A stretch of DNA of 64,000 nt, from positions 1 through 64,000 of the forward strand of contig BTUW01000023.1 in the NCBI GenBank assembly GCA_045863055.1. Direction: 5' to 3'. Origin of the DNA: UTCHB3 sp008363265. GTDB taxonomy: Bacteria; Bacteroidota; Ignavibacteria; Ignavibacteriales; Ignavibacteriaceae. Position numbers and translations under genes: made by a program. The notes beneath the pieces were generated by a model. The model did not search any database. It saw only the letters and a list, made by a program, of their open reading frames with translations, and was not told where the DNA came from. This document shows, one piece after another, positions 1-8,686 of this stretch. The stretch's first letter is position 1. Each line of letters begins with the position of its first letter.

Positions 1-431
1 TGCGGCACTTTTGTGCCTGCAGTGAGCACTTTTCCGTTGGGGAGGCGTGCCGTTATCGAAAGGGTGTCGTTGGCATACACCGAGAGGGCTTTACCGAAAT
101 AATAGCGCTGCTGGCCGGTGTAGTGGGAGGTGTCTTTCCTGTCGACCAAAGTGTCACGGAGAACATAGGTATCTCCTCTGAACTTGAGTTCCACTCTTGC
201 GCCCGCCACTTCGGGGTCTTCGGTTGTCATATAGGGGTCGGTTCCGGGTGCGTCATAAACCTTGGCGATTATCACTTTTGGAACGACGGTCTTCCCTATC
301 TCCTGTCCCTCTGTGATCGCGTACATAACGTACCCTGGTTTGAACTCCGATCTCGGAGAAAAACCGTTGTCACAGCCTGAAAAAACCAAAACAGGCAGCA
401 AGATCAGCAGTGATGCAAACACACTGCGCAT
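1..431 (-). CDS. Exported lipoprotein, DUF4249-like (3' end outside window)
   Basis: The minus-strand frame is open from 431 to the window edge, so only about 143 residues are visible. From the ATG at 431 the protein opens MRSVFASLLILLPVLVFSGC: a hydrophobic signal with a lipobox (FSGC), so it should be lipid-anchored in the envelope. An in-frame ATG at 524, next to the stop of the preceding receptor gene, is less likely because the intervening DNA is a dispersed repeat (457-488) and would put charged residues before the signal. The mature part is rich in beta-strand-like segments and has no motif I can name. Position directly behind a TonB receptor is typical of DUF4249 lipoproteins in Bacteroidota, and the family call rests mainly on that context. 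Probably co-transcribed with the receptor at 526-2757. Confidence 0.6.
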   Translation of the reverse strand, partial: MRSVFASLLILLPVLVFSGCDNGFSPRSEFKPGYVMYAITEGQEIGKTVVPKVIIAKVYDAPGTDPYMTTEDPEVAGARVELKFRGDTYVLRDTLVDRKDTSHYTGQQRYYFGKALSVYANDTLSITARLPNGKVLTAGTKVP

Positions 432-456
432 CGCTGAAAAGGTACTTAACTGAAAT

Positions 457-488
457 CCCCCTTCGTGCCTTCGTGCCTTTGTGGTTAA
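457..488. repeat. Dispersed low-complexity repeat (CTTCGTGC type)
   Basis: The plus strand reads two direct copies of CTTCGTGC followed by CTTTGTGG; on the minus strand this is a CCACAAAGGCACGAAGGCACG element. It lies between the stop of the TonB receptor and the likely true start of the lipoprotein at 431. It belongs to the general class of short tandem intergenic repeats seen throughout this window. Confidence 0.6.
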
Positions 489-525
489 TTTTAAAACCTC
501 AGCAGTCAATCCATACTTTCTCATC

Positions 526-2757
526 TTAAAACTCCGCTTTCACGAAAAACGCGGGAAGGATCGGCAATTGGTTGATCCGTTTCCCGGTTTTCTTGTCAAA
601 ATAGTAGATATTTTCCCTGTTATAAACGTTCAGCACGCTCGCGCCGAGTGTGAAATCCGCGAAACCGGTCGAGAATTTCTTTGTCAGGGAGAGATCGAGC
701 CGGTGGTAATACGGGAGTCTCGAAGAGTTCTTTGAGTCGTAGATGAACTGCGGCTCGTAGTTGCCCAGGATGTTTATTGGTACGGTACCATCAAGCAGGA
801 GTTTATCATAGAACCCGGAGATCGGAGTGAACGGCATGCCTGAGGTTATCACCCAGTTGGCCGTGAACTGCCAGTTGGCCCCCGGGTTTATTCCCGCGAG
901 GAGGTTGATCGAGTGCCGCACATCATACCGTGGAGCGTAGGTCAGGTCTTTCGCGTATTTCTCTGCCCAGCCGAGCGCGTATGAGGCTTTACCGTAGAAA
1001 ATGCTGCCGTCGAACTTCAGGGCGGCTTCAATCCCGTAGGATTTGCCGCTTATATTTTTGAAATCGAACTGGATCGAAGTGAATTTCTGCTCGTTCACTT
1101 CCATGAGGTTGCTCATTGTCTTGTAGTAAGCCTCGATCTCAAGCACGAACCTGTCGGTGAACCATGAGGTCAATCCGGCAATAAAGTGAGTTGCCTCGGC
1201 GGCTGTGATATTGTCGGGGACGATCATCCAGGGTTCGAAAACAGAGATAAGTTCATCCTCATTAGCAAGCGTGACCATTTCCTGTGAATAACGTCCAAAA
1301 GCAAACTTGAAGATCATCAGGCGGTTAATAAGCCAGGTAAAGGATATTCTCGGCTCAAAAAGGAAGGGGCGCTTTTCAGCCATCGAGAGGAAGTTGAACC
1401 GCATACCGAGGTCGAGACCGACATCTTCCCACCGGAAAAATTTGTAAGTCATGTAGCCGGCGAGTGAAGTGCGGCTCACCAGATTATCGATCTCCCTCTG
1501 AAGTTGATTCACTTGTTTAAGTTCCGTGGTGAGGAATTTGTTCTGGAAACCGAACTGCAGCTGATCCTTGCTGTCGTAAATATAGGTGAGGTCAGCGTTT
1601 ATGGTGAGATCGCGAACATTGTTCTCCCTCGGTTTCGAGCCGGAAAGGTTTGGCTCAACCTTTGCCATGTAGTGGGAGTAAGAGATGTTCAGATCGGAGA
1701 CGAGCGGCGAGCCGTTCCATATCTTGCTCCATTTCACGCCGCCAATGTTGTTGCGGATGTGGTAGTCTTCGAGCAGGGGGTCGTTATTAACAACCTGATC
1801 GCTGCTGAGGAAGGCGTGTGCCACGAACTTGCTGTTCTGATCGATGGATGGATCGGAGAAATTTACCTTTAATGAAAGGTCGTAAAAGTCGAAAGGTGTA
1901 TCCTTGTCGTTCAGATACTTCTTAAGGATATCAGAGTAATAGCTCTTTCTGCCCGTCAGGAGGAATGATCCTCCTGGGACCGGACCTTCAGCAGCCACTT
2001 TACCCGAAAGAAGACCGGCCTGAACGGTACCCTGATAGAAGTTCTTATTGCCGTCGCGGGTGATGATGTTCAGTATCGATGAGAGCCTGTCACCGAGAGC
2101 GGGAGTGAATCCCCCTTTGTAAAATTCAAGCGAGGAAATTATCTCGGGATCGATCACGCTGAAAATGCCGAGTGCGTGGAACGGATTATAGACCGTCGCA
2201 CCATTAAGGAGCACCAGGTTCTGATCGCTGCCGCCTCCGCGGACGTAGTATTTGGCCGTGGCGTCACCCGTGGTATTAACTCCCGGGTTGTTCTGGATCA
2301 CCCTGAAGATATCGAGCTCGGCCCCTATCGGCTGCAATTCGATATCCTTAACCGAGATCTTCTCAAGTCCGAGATCGGTCTCATTCTCCCGGGCGTTCCG
2401 CTCTCCTACGATGGTAACTTCACCAAGGTCGACCGAAGTGCGGGCAAGTTTAATATTAATATCGTTGATAACACCGGGCTTTATTTCGGTTGTCACTTCG
2501 CGAGTGACATAACCGATTATCGAGAAGATCACTGTCCTTTTGCCGGCAGGTACCGAGGGGATGAAATAGTAGCCCGAACTGTTGGTCGAGGCACCTTGCT
2601 TCCCTCCCTTCACCACCACGTTGGCGTAAGGAATTATCTCTCCCGTTAGTGAATCTGAAACGATCCCGCGGAGATTACCGGTGTTCTGAGAATATGCTAA
2701 TGAAAAAGAGAAGATTACGAAGAGTAAGGTTCTTTTTAAGGTGAGAATGTTTAACAC
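526..2757 (-). CDS. TonB-dependent outer-membrane receptor
   Basis: 743 residues. Outer-membrane beta-barrel for energy-dependent uptake of an unknown ligand. A signal peptide (about residues 1-23, ending AYSQ) is followed by a carboxypeptidase-regulatory-like beta-sandwich (GNLRGIVSDSLTGE..., about 27-110), then a plug domain (VRGGGSDQNLVLLNGATVYN, about 168-187) and a long barrel whose last residues, VKAEF, end in an aromatic as barrels usually do. At 743 residues it is short for a SusC-type protein and closer to the siderophore/peptide receptor size. No ATG lies near the N-terminus: the start is GTG at 2757, just after an in-frame stop. The next gene, a lipoprotein, follows closely and is probably its partner. 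Substrate cannot be read from the sequence. Confidence 0.88.
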   Translation of the reverse strand: MLNILTLKRTLLFVIFSFSLAYSQNTGNLRGIVSDSLTGEIIPYANVVVKGGKQGASTNSSGYYFIPSVPAGKRTVIFSIIGYVTREVTTEIKPGVINDINIKLARTSVDLGEVTIVGERNARENETDLGLEKISVKDIELQPIGAELDIFRVIQNNPGVNTTGDATAKYYVRGGGSDQNLVLLNGATVYNPFHALGIFSVIDPEIISSLEFYKGGFTPALGDRLSSILNIITRDGNKNFYQGTVQAGLLSGKVAAEGPVPGGSFLLTGRKSYYSDILKKYLNDKDTPFDFYDLSLKVNFSDPSIDQNSKFVAHAFLSSDQVVNNDPLLEDYHIRNNIGGVKWSKIWNGSPLVSDLNISYSHYMAKVEPNLSGSKPRENNVRDLTINADLTYIYDSKDQLQFGFQNKFLTTELKQVNQLQREIDNLVSRTSLAGYMTYKFFRWEDVGLDLGMRFNFLSMAEKRPFLFEPRISFTWLINRLMIFKFAFGRYSQEMVTLANEDELISVFEPWMIVPDNITAAEATHFIAGLTSWFTDRFVLEIEAYYKTMSNLMEVNEQKFTSIQFDFKNISGKSYGIEAALKFDGSIFYGKASYALGWAEKYAKDLTYAPRYDVRHSINLLAGINPGANWQFTANWVITSGMPFTPISGFYDKLLLDGTVPINILGNYEPQFIYDSKNSSRLPYYHRLDLSLTKKFSTGFADFTLGASVLNVYNRENIYYFDKKTGKRINQLPILPAFFVKAEF

Positions 2758-2838
2758 TGTATGGATTTCTGTAGGTTACTGTAACAATTTTAAGTCGAGG
2801 GTAAATATCTGCATTTGCCTCTAATTTTTTTAAGAAAA

Positions 2839-2864
2839 AAGGCTGCCATATTTCAAGCAGCCTT
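2839..2864 (-). terminator. Rho-independent terminator of the T9SS protein gene
   Basis: Inverted repeat AAGGCTGC / GCAGCCTT (2839-2846 and 2857-2864) with a 10-nt loop. Read on the minus strand it is followed by TTTTTTCTTA. It lies about 60 bp past the stop of the gene at 2925-4223 and separates it from the TonB receptor gene downstream. Confidence 0.75.
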
Positions 2865-2873
2865 CGTTCTAAA

Positions 2874-2904
2874 ATGATCAGTGATCAGTGATATGTGTCA
2901 GTGA
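2874..2904. repeat. Short direct repeat (GATCAGT type)
   Basis: GATCAGT occurs in direct copies here (ATGATCAGTGATCAGTG, then TGTCAGTG). It resembles the GTGAGTAGTGA-type repeats near 14.8, 15.15 and 59.85 kb. It sits between the stop codon at 2925 and the terminator hairpin and has no coding role. Confidence 0.5.
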
Positions 2905-2924
2905 AAGAAATTCACATTTCACAT

Positions 2925-4223
2925 TTACTTCATAAGAAGCATCTTGTTGGTAAGTCTTACACCATTTGAAACGACTTCATAGATGTAGGTACCGGAAGCG
3001 AGCTTCGAAGCATCGAACTTGAATGAATACATTCCTGAGTTCAGGTTCTCGCTAACGAGAGTTGCAACTTCTTTACCGAGAACATCATAAACCTTCAGGG
3101 TTGTGAAACCGGCTGACTTGAGAGCAAATTTGATCTCAGTTGAAGGGTTGAATGGGTTAGGATAGTTCTGGAAGAGTTTGAACTCATCAGCTACCATGCC
3201 GAGGTCTTTAACACTGGTTGAAGGACGGATCCATCTCTGAACAGGAGGATAGTTTGACGCACCAAAAGCGATAACATAAGCTGTGTCGCCTGAAGGTGTG
3301 AAGCCAATACCGCGAGGTCTTGCATCGGTTGCACCGGGGTACATCTGCCATGTGATGCTGTCTCTGATCTCGTTGGTCTCAGGATTCCAGCCGTACCATG
3401 TTCTGTTTGTCCAGAAAGTGGTAGCACCGGGGTATCTGTTAGGAAGATCGTTGTTTGAACCTGATGAAGCATACAGGAGGTTGAATCTTGGGTGCCATAC
3501 ATATGACTCAGTATCAAAGCCTTTGAATACAGTGTCAGTAACTACGAATGGTGAAAATTCATCTGTTCTAGTGTACTTCAAGGTAGCGTGGTTCGTGTAA
3601 CCTGCCCAGTAAATGGTGTTACCATCAGCACTTACTTCAAATGATCTTGAGAAACCAACTGAAGTATCAACCGCGTTTCCGAGGAAAGAGAACTGCGGAT
3701 CCCACATTTTGATCGGGTTTCCACCAACGACATTAGCAGTGTAGATAACGCCATTGTCAGCTGAAGCGGCAGCAACACCTGAAGCACCAACGATATTTCT
3801 AACAACACCTTTCGAAAGACCGGTCTTGAAGTCAACCTTCTGAACGAAATCGAAGTGTGTAGCAAGGATATCGCCGTCTCTGTGTTTCTTAAGACCACGA
3901 CCTGTGTTACCTACGAGTGAGTCAACGAAGTTCGGTCCGACGAAAACCTTGATCGGTGAAAATGAAGCCTGTGTACCATCAGGGTTGAAGCAGTGCAGAG
4001 CACCGGTTTTTACCCATGCGTTTCCGTTCCAGATCGAGTCAACAGCGGTGCTGTAGAGCTGGATCCAAACACGGCTGTAGTTGTCTACCGCGATACCGTG
4101 ACCGCCTGAACCGAAACGAAGCTGGGTAGTATCAGGGAAGTGTTTGTCAAAGGTCCATCCACCCTGGGCAAATGCTCCCGTTGTCAGCAAAGCGAATAAA
4201 AACAGTGCAGACAATTTTTTCAT
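2925..4223 (-). CDS. Secreted beta-propeller-like protein with T9SS type A sorting domain
   Basis: 432 residues. The signal peptide MKKLSALFLFALLTTGAFAQ is followed by repeats rich in GNTIYW / GDTAYV-type strands that suggest a propeller or NHL-like fold (about 20-340). The C-terminal sorting domain (about 347-432) begins at LFQNYPNPFNPSTEIKF and runs to a KMLLMK terminus, the usual T9SS type A tail that is removed at the cell surface. No catalytic residues are recognisable. The start is well supported by AGGAG 8 bp upstream. A hairpin terminator follows the gene. It is the last gene of the minus-strand run 11740-2925 that also holds a TonB receptor, an Fn3/FlgD protein, a PorV-like barrel and an IPT lipoprotein. 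Function unknown. Confidence 0.8.
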   Translation of the reverse strand: MKKLSALFLFALLTTGAFAQGGWTFDKHFPDTTQLRFGSGGHGIAVDNYSRVWIQLYSTAVDSIWNGNAWVKTGALHCFNPDGTQASFSPIKVFVGPNFVDSLVGNTGRGLKKHRDGDILATHFDFVQKVDFKTGLSKGVVRNIVGASGVAAASADNGVIYTANVVGGNPIKMWDPQFSFLGNAVDTSVGFSRSFEVSADGNTIYWAGYTNHATLKYTRTDEFSPFVVTDTVFKGFDTESYVWHPRFNLLYASSGSNNDLPNRYPGATTFWTNRTWYGWNPETNEIRDSITWQMYPGATDARPRGIGFTPSGDTAYVIAFGASNYPPVQRWIRPSTSVKDLGMVADEFKLFQNYPNPFNPSTEIKFALKSAGFTTLKVYDVLGKEVATLVSENLNSGMYSFKFDASKLASGTYIYEVVSNGVRLTNKMLLMK

Positions 4224-4296
4224 TTTGTATCTCCTAAATGAGTTGATAATGAGTTGCTAAAAATAATGATTTGTTATAACATTTCATAGTTGGATA

Positions 4297-5547
4297 TTAT
4301 TTTCTGCCCAAGTAAGGTGCACCTTGCACACCCATAAGCACTTTGGCAATGGTCTGGTCCTGCACCTTACCGGCTACAGTTCCGTTATTTCTTGAGTAAT
4401 ACATGTTCGAGCTGTTATCCCATGTGACGAACATCGCTTCCAGCGGAAGGAACACACCCGGGTAATGTACCGAAACAGTTCCGGCAGGGGTAACTTTCAG
4501 GATCGGTGTAACACTGTTTGTCGCGAGGTAAAAATTACCGTTAACATCAACAGTGAACTGATTGATATAGACGTTATAACCGAAAGCAGATCCAAGATTA
4601 ACGATCTGGGTTGGATTCGCACCGTCGATATTTCCGGAACCATCTATCGCGAACTTGTAAAGTATCGCGGCCGAGTCTTTCTTCACTGCAACAAAGAGGT
4701 CACTGCCGATGACGCGAAGCGCGGTGGCATTCGCCGCAAAGGCGTATGGTGTTACCACTTTTGTGGGGCTGACCTTAAAGAGTGAAGCGTTATCACCGCA
4801 TGCCCAGATGTTGCCGGCGTTATCGAAATCGATATCGACAAGCTTAACAGTGCTTGGGGTAAGAGCTGTCCAGGAAGCTATCGCGGCACCTTCTGTCATT
4901 CTGAATATGGCGCGCAGCGAGTTACGGACTCCATAAAGGGCTCCGTCAGGTCCCATCTTAAGGCTTGTAAACCTGAAACCACCACCGACATTCGGTGTGA
5001 AGGTGGTTTTTACGCCCGCGGGGGTAACCTTGAAGATGTTGTTCGTTACTTCAGCGGTAAGCTGCGAGAAGTACATGTTACCGTTCTTGTCGAACTCGAT
5101 CGCGGACGGTTTCTCGAAGCTTTGGAATGCCAGCGGATACTCGACTGCCTGTTTCAGTTTTACGACAACAGTATTGGAGAATGCCAAGGCGCCTTTAACT
5201 CTTACCTTAACCAAAGCGTTCATTCCGGCTTCAGTGACAACACCTGCTCGCACGGTTAGTGAAGTAGGAGTTGCTGCCAGCACTTCACCAAAACCGGTGT
5301 TAAAGTAAACGGTATTCTCATTCGCAACAGCGGAGAAATTTGTTCCGGTTATCGTAAGTTCAGTAATACCGCTCAGCCCGCTGTCCGGTGTGACCGCAGT
5401 GATCGTTGGATCCGGTTTAACCACCGGATTCGGATCGAAGAGCGTTGTAGTTTTATCATCTCCACAGCCGGTGAATGCCACCGTAAGCATAAAAAGTGCA
5501 GCCGGGAGGAGAACCGTTTTTATTTTAGTCATAAAAATTGCTTTCAT
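4297..5547 (-). CDS. Lipoprotein with IPT/TIG domain and NHL-like repeats
   Basis: 416 residues. The N-terminal signal ends in a lipobox (VAFTGC), so the protein is lipid-anchored. Residues about 47-130 form an IPT/TIG-like Ig fold (TAVTPDSGLSGITELTITG, FSAVANENTVYFN). The rest consists of recurring blade-like units (FDKNGNMYFSQ, MGPDGALYGV, FDNAGNIWACG, VDVNGNFYLATN), the pattern of NHL/SMP-30-type propellers. Such proteins usually bind ligands or polysaccharide at the surface; no catalytic motif is visible. A second ATG at 5532 would also give a good signal peptide. It lies 18 bp downstream of the PorV-like gene (5566-6582) and 73 bp upstream of a T9SS protein, so it is probably part of the same operon. 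Confidence 0.75.
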   Translation of the reverse strand: MKAIFMTKIKTVLLPAALFMLTVAFTGCGDDKTTTLFDPNPVVKPDPTITAVTPDSGLSGITELTITGTNFSAVANENTVYFNTGFGEVLAATPTSLTVRAGVVTEAGMNALVKVRVKGALAFSNTVVVKLKQAVEYPLAFQSFEKPSAIEFDKNGNMYFSQLTAEVTNNIFKVTPAGVKTTFTPNVGGGFRFTSLKMGPDGALYGVRNSLRAIFRMTEGAAIASWTALTPSTVKLVDIDFDNAGNIWACGDNASLFKVSPTKVVTPYAFAANATALRVIGSDLFVAVKKDSAAILYKFAIDGSGNIDGANPTQIVNLGSAFGYNVYINQFTVDVNGNFYLATNSVTPILKVTPAGTVSVHYPGVFLPLEAMFVTWDNSSNMYYSRNNGTVAGKVQDQTIAKVLMGVQGAPYLGRK

Positions 5548-5565
5548 TTTTGAACCCGTCTTCTT

Positions 5566-6582
5566 TTAATACTCAAATCTGACTGTGAAATTGTGCACTG
5601 AATTGAAGATGCCGAACGGTGTGTAGGCATAATCAATTGCCAGCATTAAACCCTCCAGATTTGGTCTGATACCAAATCCTAAGCTGTACTCTTTCTCATC
5701 GCTTGGGAATGAAGCACCGCCACGGAGAAAAACCCATTTCATGAAACTGTATTCGCCACCGATGTAGAGCTGTTCGGGATAGTCACGGGGGTGCGACACA
5801 TCCACGGCAAGAAGGAACGAGTGCTGTTTCGCGAGGTCAGGGATCAGGTCGATCATGTCCATAGCAACACCGATCTTGAAGTTCAGTGGAAGCTGGAAGC
5901 CGTCTTCCTTGTACTTGATCTCGGTCGAGAAGTTTCTGACGCTCATACCGAAGTTAAGGCTCTTGAAACCGGTCTTGTAGAAGATACCGAAATCATAAGC
6001 CAATACAGAAAGCGTATTCTGATCGGTAACCAGTTTCCCGGAGTTGTCAAATGACATTGGGCTGACACCCAAACTTTGTCTGACATATTTTACATGACCT
6101 CCGACAGAGAATTTCTCGGAGAGAGCGTTGGCGTAGCCGACACCAATAGACATTGCTGTGGGCGAGAAACTGCCAACATCGCGGTACCCTTTTTCTGTGC
6201 TGCCATCTACTATTGTCATCGGAAGTTTCCCATAGTCAACGGATATGATTGAAACTCCAAACCTGCCCCAAGAGGGATTCTCGAACTGAAATGAAGCACT
6301 CGCGTATAGATAATTGATATCGGCGATCCATTTGTTGACACCAATAGCACCGTCCATTAGAGATCCAGCAAAGGCCATTGTGGCCGGATTGTAAAACAAG
6401 CCTGCTGAGTTGGAGGTAACAGCAGTAAAGGTTTCACCCATACCGGTAGCCCTCGCGTCAGTGGGCGCGCTGATGAATTTCATACCAGACTGTGCTAACT
6501 TTGTCCTTTGTCCAAATGTCTCAGGCTGGAGAAAGCTTACGGCGAGAAGAACTACAGCCGTAAAAAACAGATACTTTTTCAT
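5566..6582 (-). CDS. PorV/PorQ family outer-membrane protein
   Basis: 338 residues from the ATG at 6582, which has GGAAAAG upstream and yields a clean signal peptide (MKKYLFFTAVVLLAVSFLQPE). A longer frame from 6642 would overlap the preceding gene and bury the signal. The mature protein begins with the family hallmark: conserved Gly/Ala-rich segment (DARATGMGETFTAV), FYNPATMAF, and a C-terminal barrel ending in an aromatic (FTVRFEY). PorV-like barrels are the outer-membrane shuttle components of type IX secretion; many paralogues exist and not all have been tested. It sits behind the secreted protein at 6605-8647, the same order as at 28130-31922. Inference: a dedicated shuttle or scaffold for that secreted protein. 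Confidence 0.8.
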   Translation of the reverse strand: MKKYLFFTAVVLLAVSFLQPETFGQRTKLAQSGMKFISAPTDARATGMGETFTAVTSNSAGLFYNPATMAFAGSLMDGAIGVNKWIADINYLYASASFQFENPSWGRFGVSIISVDYGKLPMTIVDGSTEKGYRDVGSFSPTAMSIGVGYANALSEKFSVGGHVKYVRQSLGVSPMSFDNSGKLVTDQNTLSVLAYDFGIFYKTGFKSLNFGMSVRNFSTEIKYKEDGFQLPLNFKIGVAMDMIDLIPDLAKQHSFLLAVDVSHPRDYPEQLYIGGEYSFMKWVFLRGGASFPSDEKEYSLGFGIRPNLEGLMLAIDYAYTPFGIFNSVHNFTVRFEY

Positions 6583-6604
6583 AATCTTTTCCGTCCCGGT
6601 TAAG

Positions 6605-8647
6605 TTAGCGAATGATGACAAATTTAAGAGTGGTTTTTTCACCGGTTTTGGTGTCAGTTACCACAGCGATATAAACACCGCTCACAACGATCTGACCTGA
6701 TGAAGTTACCTGGTTCCAGAATTCGTCACCTGATCCATCGGTATGCTCAATGGTTCTGATCAGTTCGCCCATTTCTGTGTAGATCTTTATCGTACACTCA
6801 CCGGGGATATCATAGAAAGCTATCCTGTCGCCTGCAGCGCCACCCGGGAATCTCACCTGATCAGGCGCGGAAGCCGAGTTGTAAGGATTCGGTACAATTC
6901 TGATCTGGCTCATCGAAGTGCCGGCCTGTCTCTTAAGTCTCGCGGGGTCGTACGACTGGCTGTAGTAGCGTGAGCTCTTTGCTCCATCCGCACCGACGCA
7001 TGCTACATAATAGTAGTAGTCGAAACCTCTTGAGAGCGAAGTGTCGTTGAACGAGGTTGTACCCGCGGGCAGCGACTGGATCAGATAGTAGGTTGAGTCA
7101 ACATTCGATGAAGCTCTCCAGATCTCATAACCCGCTGGGTTTTCGCCGTCATAGAGTGTCCATGAAAGAGCTACCCTGTCACCACCCGACTTGATATCAA
7201 GGATCTTCGGTGGCTTTGGGGGATTTGGAACGGTTGCCCAGTTGGCGTCGAAAGCGGCTTTGATCTTCCTGAATGTTGCCATCAGGGAGTCTTTACCCTT
7301 CATAACTTCCTGGTTTTTCTGAAGCGCGGTAATAGTACCGGCTTTGAATTTCTTTCCAACATCGAGACCGGCTTCGTAACCCATACCCGCGGCAGCTTCT
7401 GCCCAAATAATGGTTATTGAATCGCCCGGTGCAAGAGTGTAAGGTCCGTAGCCGTTGAACGCGGAAGTACCGCCTGTACCGGTGCCGTAGGGAGCAGCGG
7501 TCTGAGCGGCGTAGTTACCGTCAGGCTGAACCGATTTTGCATGTCTTGGTGATTTGTGTCCCGCAGACATCAGGGCATATTCGCCCTGCATCTTGCTTAC
7601 GTTGAATGCGTTATTACCCGCGAGGAACTCGTTCCTGTCGGAATCTTCCCAAATGGTGGTTGAAGGCTGCATCGGATCATCGGTCTTGTCAGTGGCTGAT
7701 TTGTCAGCATGAAGAGTGATGGCTCCAAGGAACTGCCATGCGGCAAGTCTTCCCACCGTGTCACCCTTGTCAAGGTAACGTGAGGCGTTCGAGTTGATCG
7801 ACCAGATGGGACCGCCGATATTGTCGTAAGTCACCTCTTTGCCGGGGTGATAACCATGCCAGGCGAACTGAGCTCTGAATGATTCAGAGGGAGGATCCAC
7901 TTCGACACCGTCACCGCGGGAGTCAACCATAGTGTTGATACCCCAACCGGACGAGTTACCTATCACGTAACGGGCCTGTTTGTTAACCGCCCAACGGTAC
8001 ATGTAGGAGACGTAAACGCCTGTAAGTGTGTTGGCCGGAAGTTCGATCGTGGCAGGGTCTGCATCGGTATTACCGGTATTCTTGTAGGTGTACTCGTTCA
8101 CGATGAAGTTATCGTAACCCGGGGCGCTGAACTGGTAGATCCTGCGGCGCATTGTAAGACCCAGCTGGGTATGCACCACGTTGTCGATCATCCTGTCCCA
8201 TTTCATTGTGGGGTCGATCCTGTCGATCGAGACATCCTTCTCGTAAGACTGGTTACCGTCGACGTTTACAACGGGAGCTTCGAACTTTGAAATAAGTTCA
8301 AATTTTTCGGGAAATGCTGCCCAGAATGAAGGGTTTCTTGGTCCGATCGCCACAACTTTAACCGGGTAGAAGTTTCCTTTTTCATCGGTAAAGTTTGCGG
8401 CTCCGATCCAGTGACCTTTCATGGCCTGCATATCCTGATATCTATAGATGGCGGGGTAAGCCATACCATCCTGCTGGGTCTTGATGAAACCCTGCTCTTC
8501 CAGCTCACTGCCGATCTCGGAGTACCAGTTGTGCAGGGAGCCGACAGACATCCATTTGTTTCTGAACTGCGCGTTCGCGTCCACTGCCATTACAACAAGC
8601 AGAAGCAAAAGAACAGATAAAAATTTACGCTTAAAATCTTTTTTCAT
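6605..8647 (-). CDS. Large secreted protein with Fn3 domain and FlgD-like C-terminal domain
   Basis: 680 residues from the ATG at 8647 (MKKDFKRKFLSVLLLLLVV...); the frame is open to 8671 but the downstream start gives the better signal peptide. The first ~440 residues contain no named domain. They are followed by a fibronectin type III-like module (about 480-570: PPKPPKILDIKSGGDRVALSW, YEIWR, SFNDTSLSRGFDYYYYV) and a C-terminal FlgD-Ig-like domain (IRIVPNPYN ... GECTIKIYTEMGE ... VSGVYIAVV) that resembles the tail of T9SS cargo. It is clearly related in architecture to the 926-residue protein at 29142-31922. The TonB receptor lies upstream and the PorV-like gene downstream. Probably surface-exposed or secreted; activity unknown. 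Confidence 0.75.
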   Translation of the reverse strand: MKKDFKRKFLSVLLLLLVVMAVDANAQFRNKWMSVGSLHNWYSEIGSELEEQGFIKTQQDGMAYPAIYRYQDMQAMKGHWIGAANFTDEKGNFYPVKVVAIGPRNPSFWAAFPEKFELISKFEAPVVNVDGNQSYEKDVSIDRIDPTMKWDRMIDNVVHTQLGLTMRRRIYQFSAPGYDNFIVNEYTYKNTGNTDADPATIELPANTLTGVYVSYMYRWAVNKQARYVIGNSSGWGINTMVDSRGDGVEVDPPSESFRAQFAWHGYHPGKEVTYDNIGGPIWSINSNASRYLDKGDTVGRLAAWQFLGAITLHADKSATDKTDDPMQPSTTIWEDSDRNEFLAGNNAFNVSKMQGEYALMSAGHKSPRHAKSVQPDGNYAAQTAAPYGTGTGGTSAFNGYGPYTLAPGDSITIIWAEAAAGMGYEAGLDVGKKFKAGTITALQKNQEVMKGKDSLMATFRKIKAAFDANWATVPNPPKPPKILDIKSGGDRVALSWTLYDGENPAGYEIWRASSNVDSTYYLIQSLPAGTTSFNDTSLSRGFDYYYYVACVGADGAKSSRYYSQSYDPARLKRQAGTSMSQIRIVPNPYNSASAPDQVRFPGGAAGDRIAFYDIPGECTIKIYTEMGELIRTIEHTDGSGDEFWNQVTSSGQIVVSGVYIAVVTDTKTGEKTTLKFVIIR

Positions 8648-8686
8648 TTTTTCCTCGGATTTGTATTCCATTCCTCGTTCTGAAAA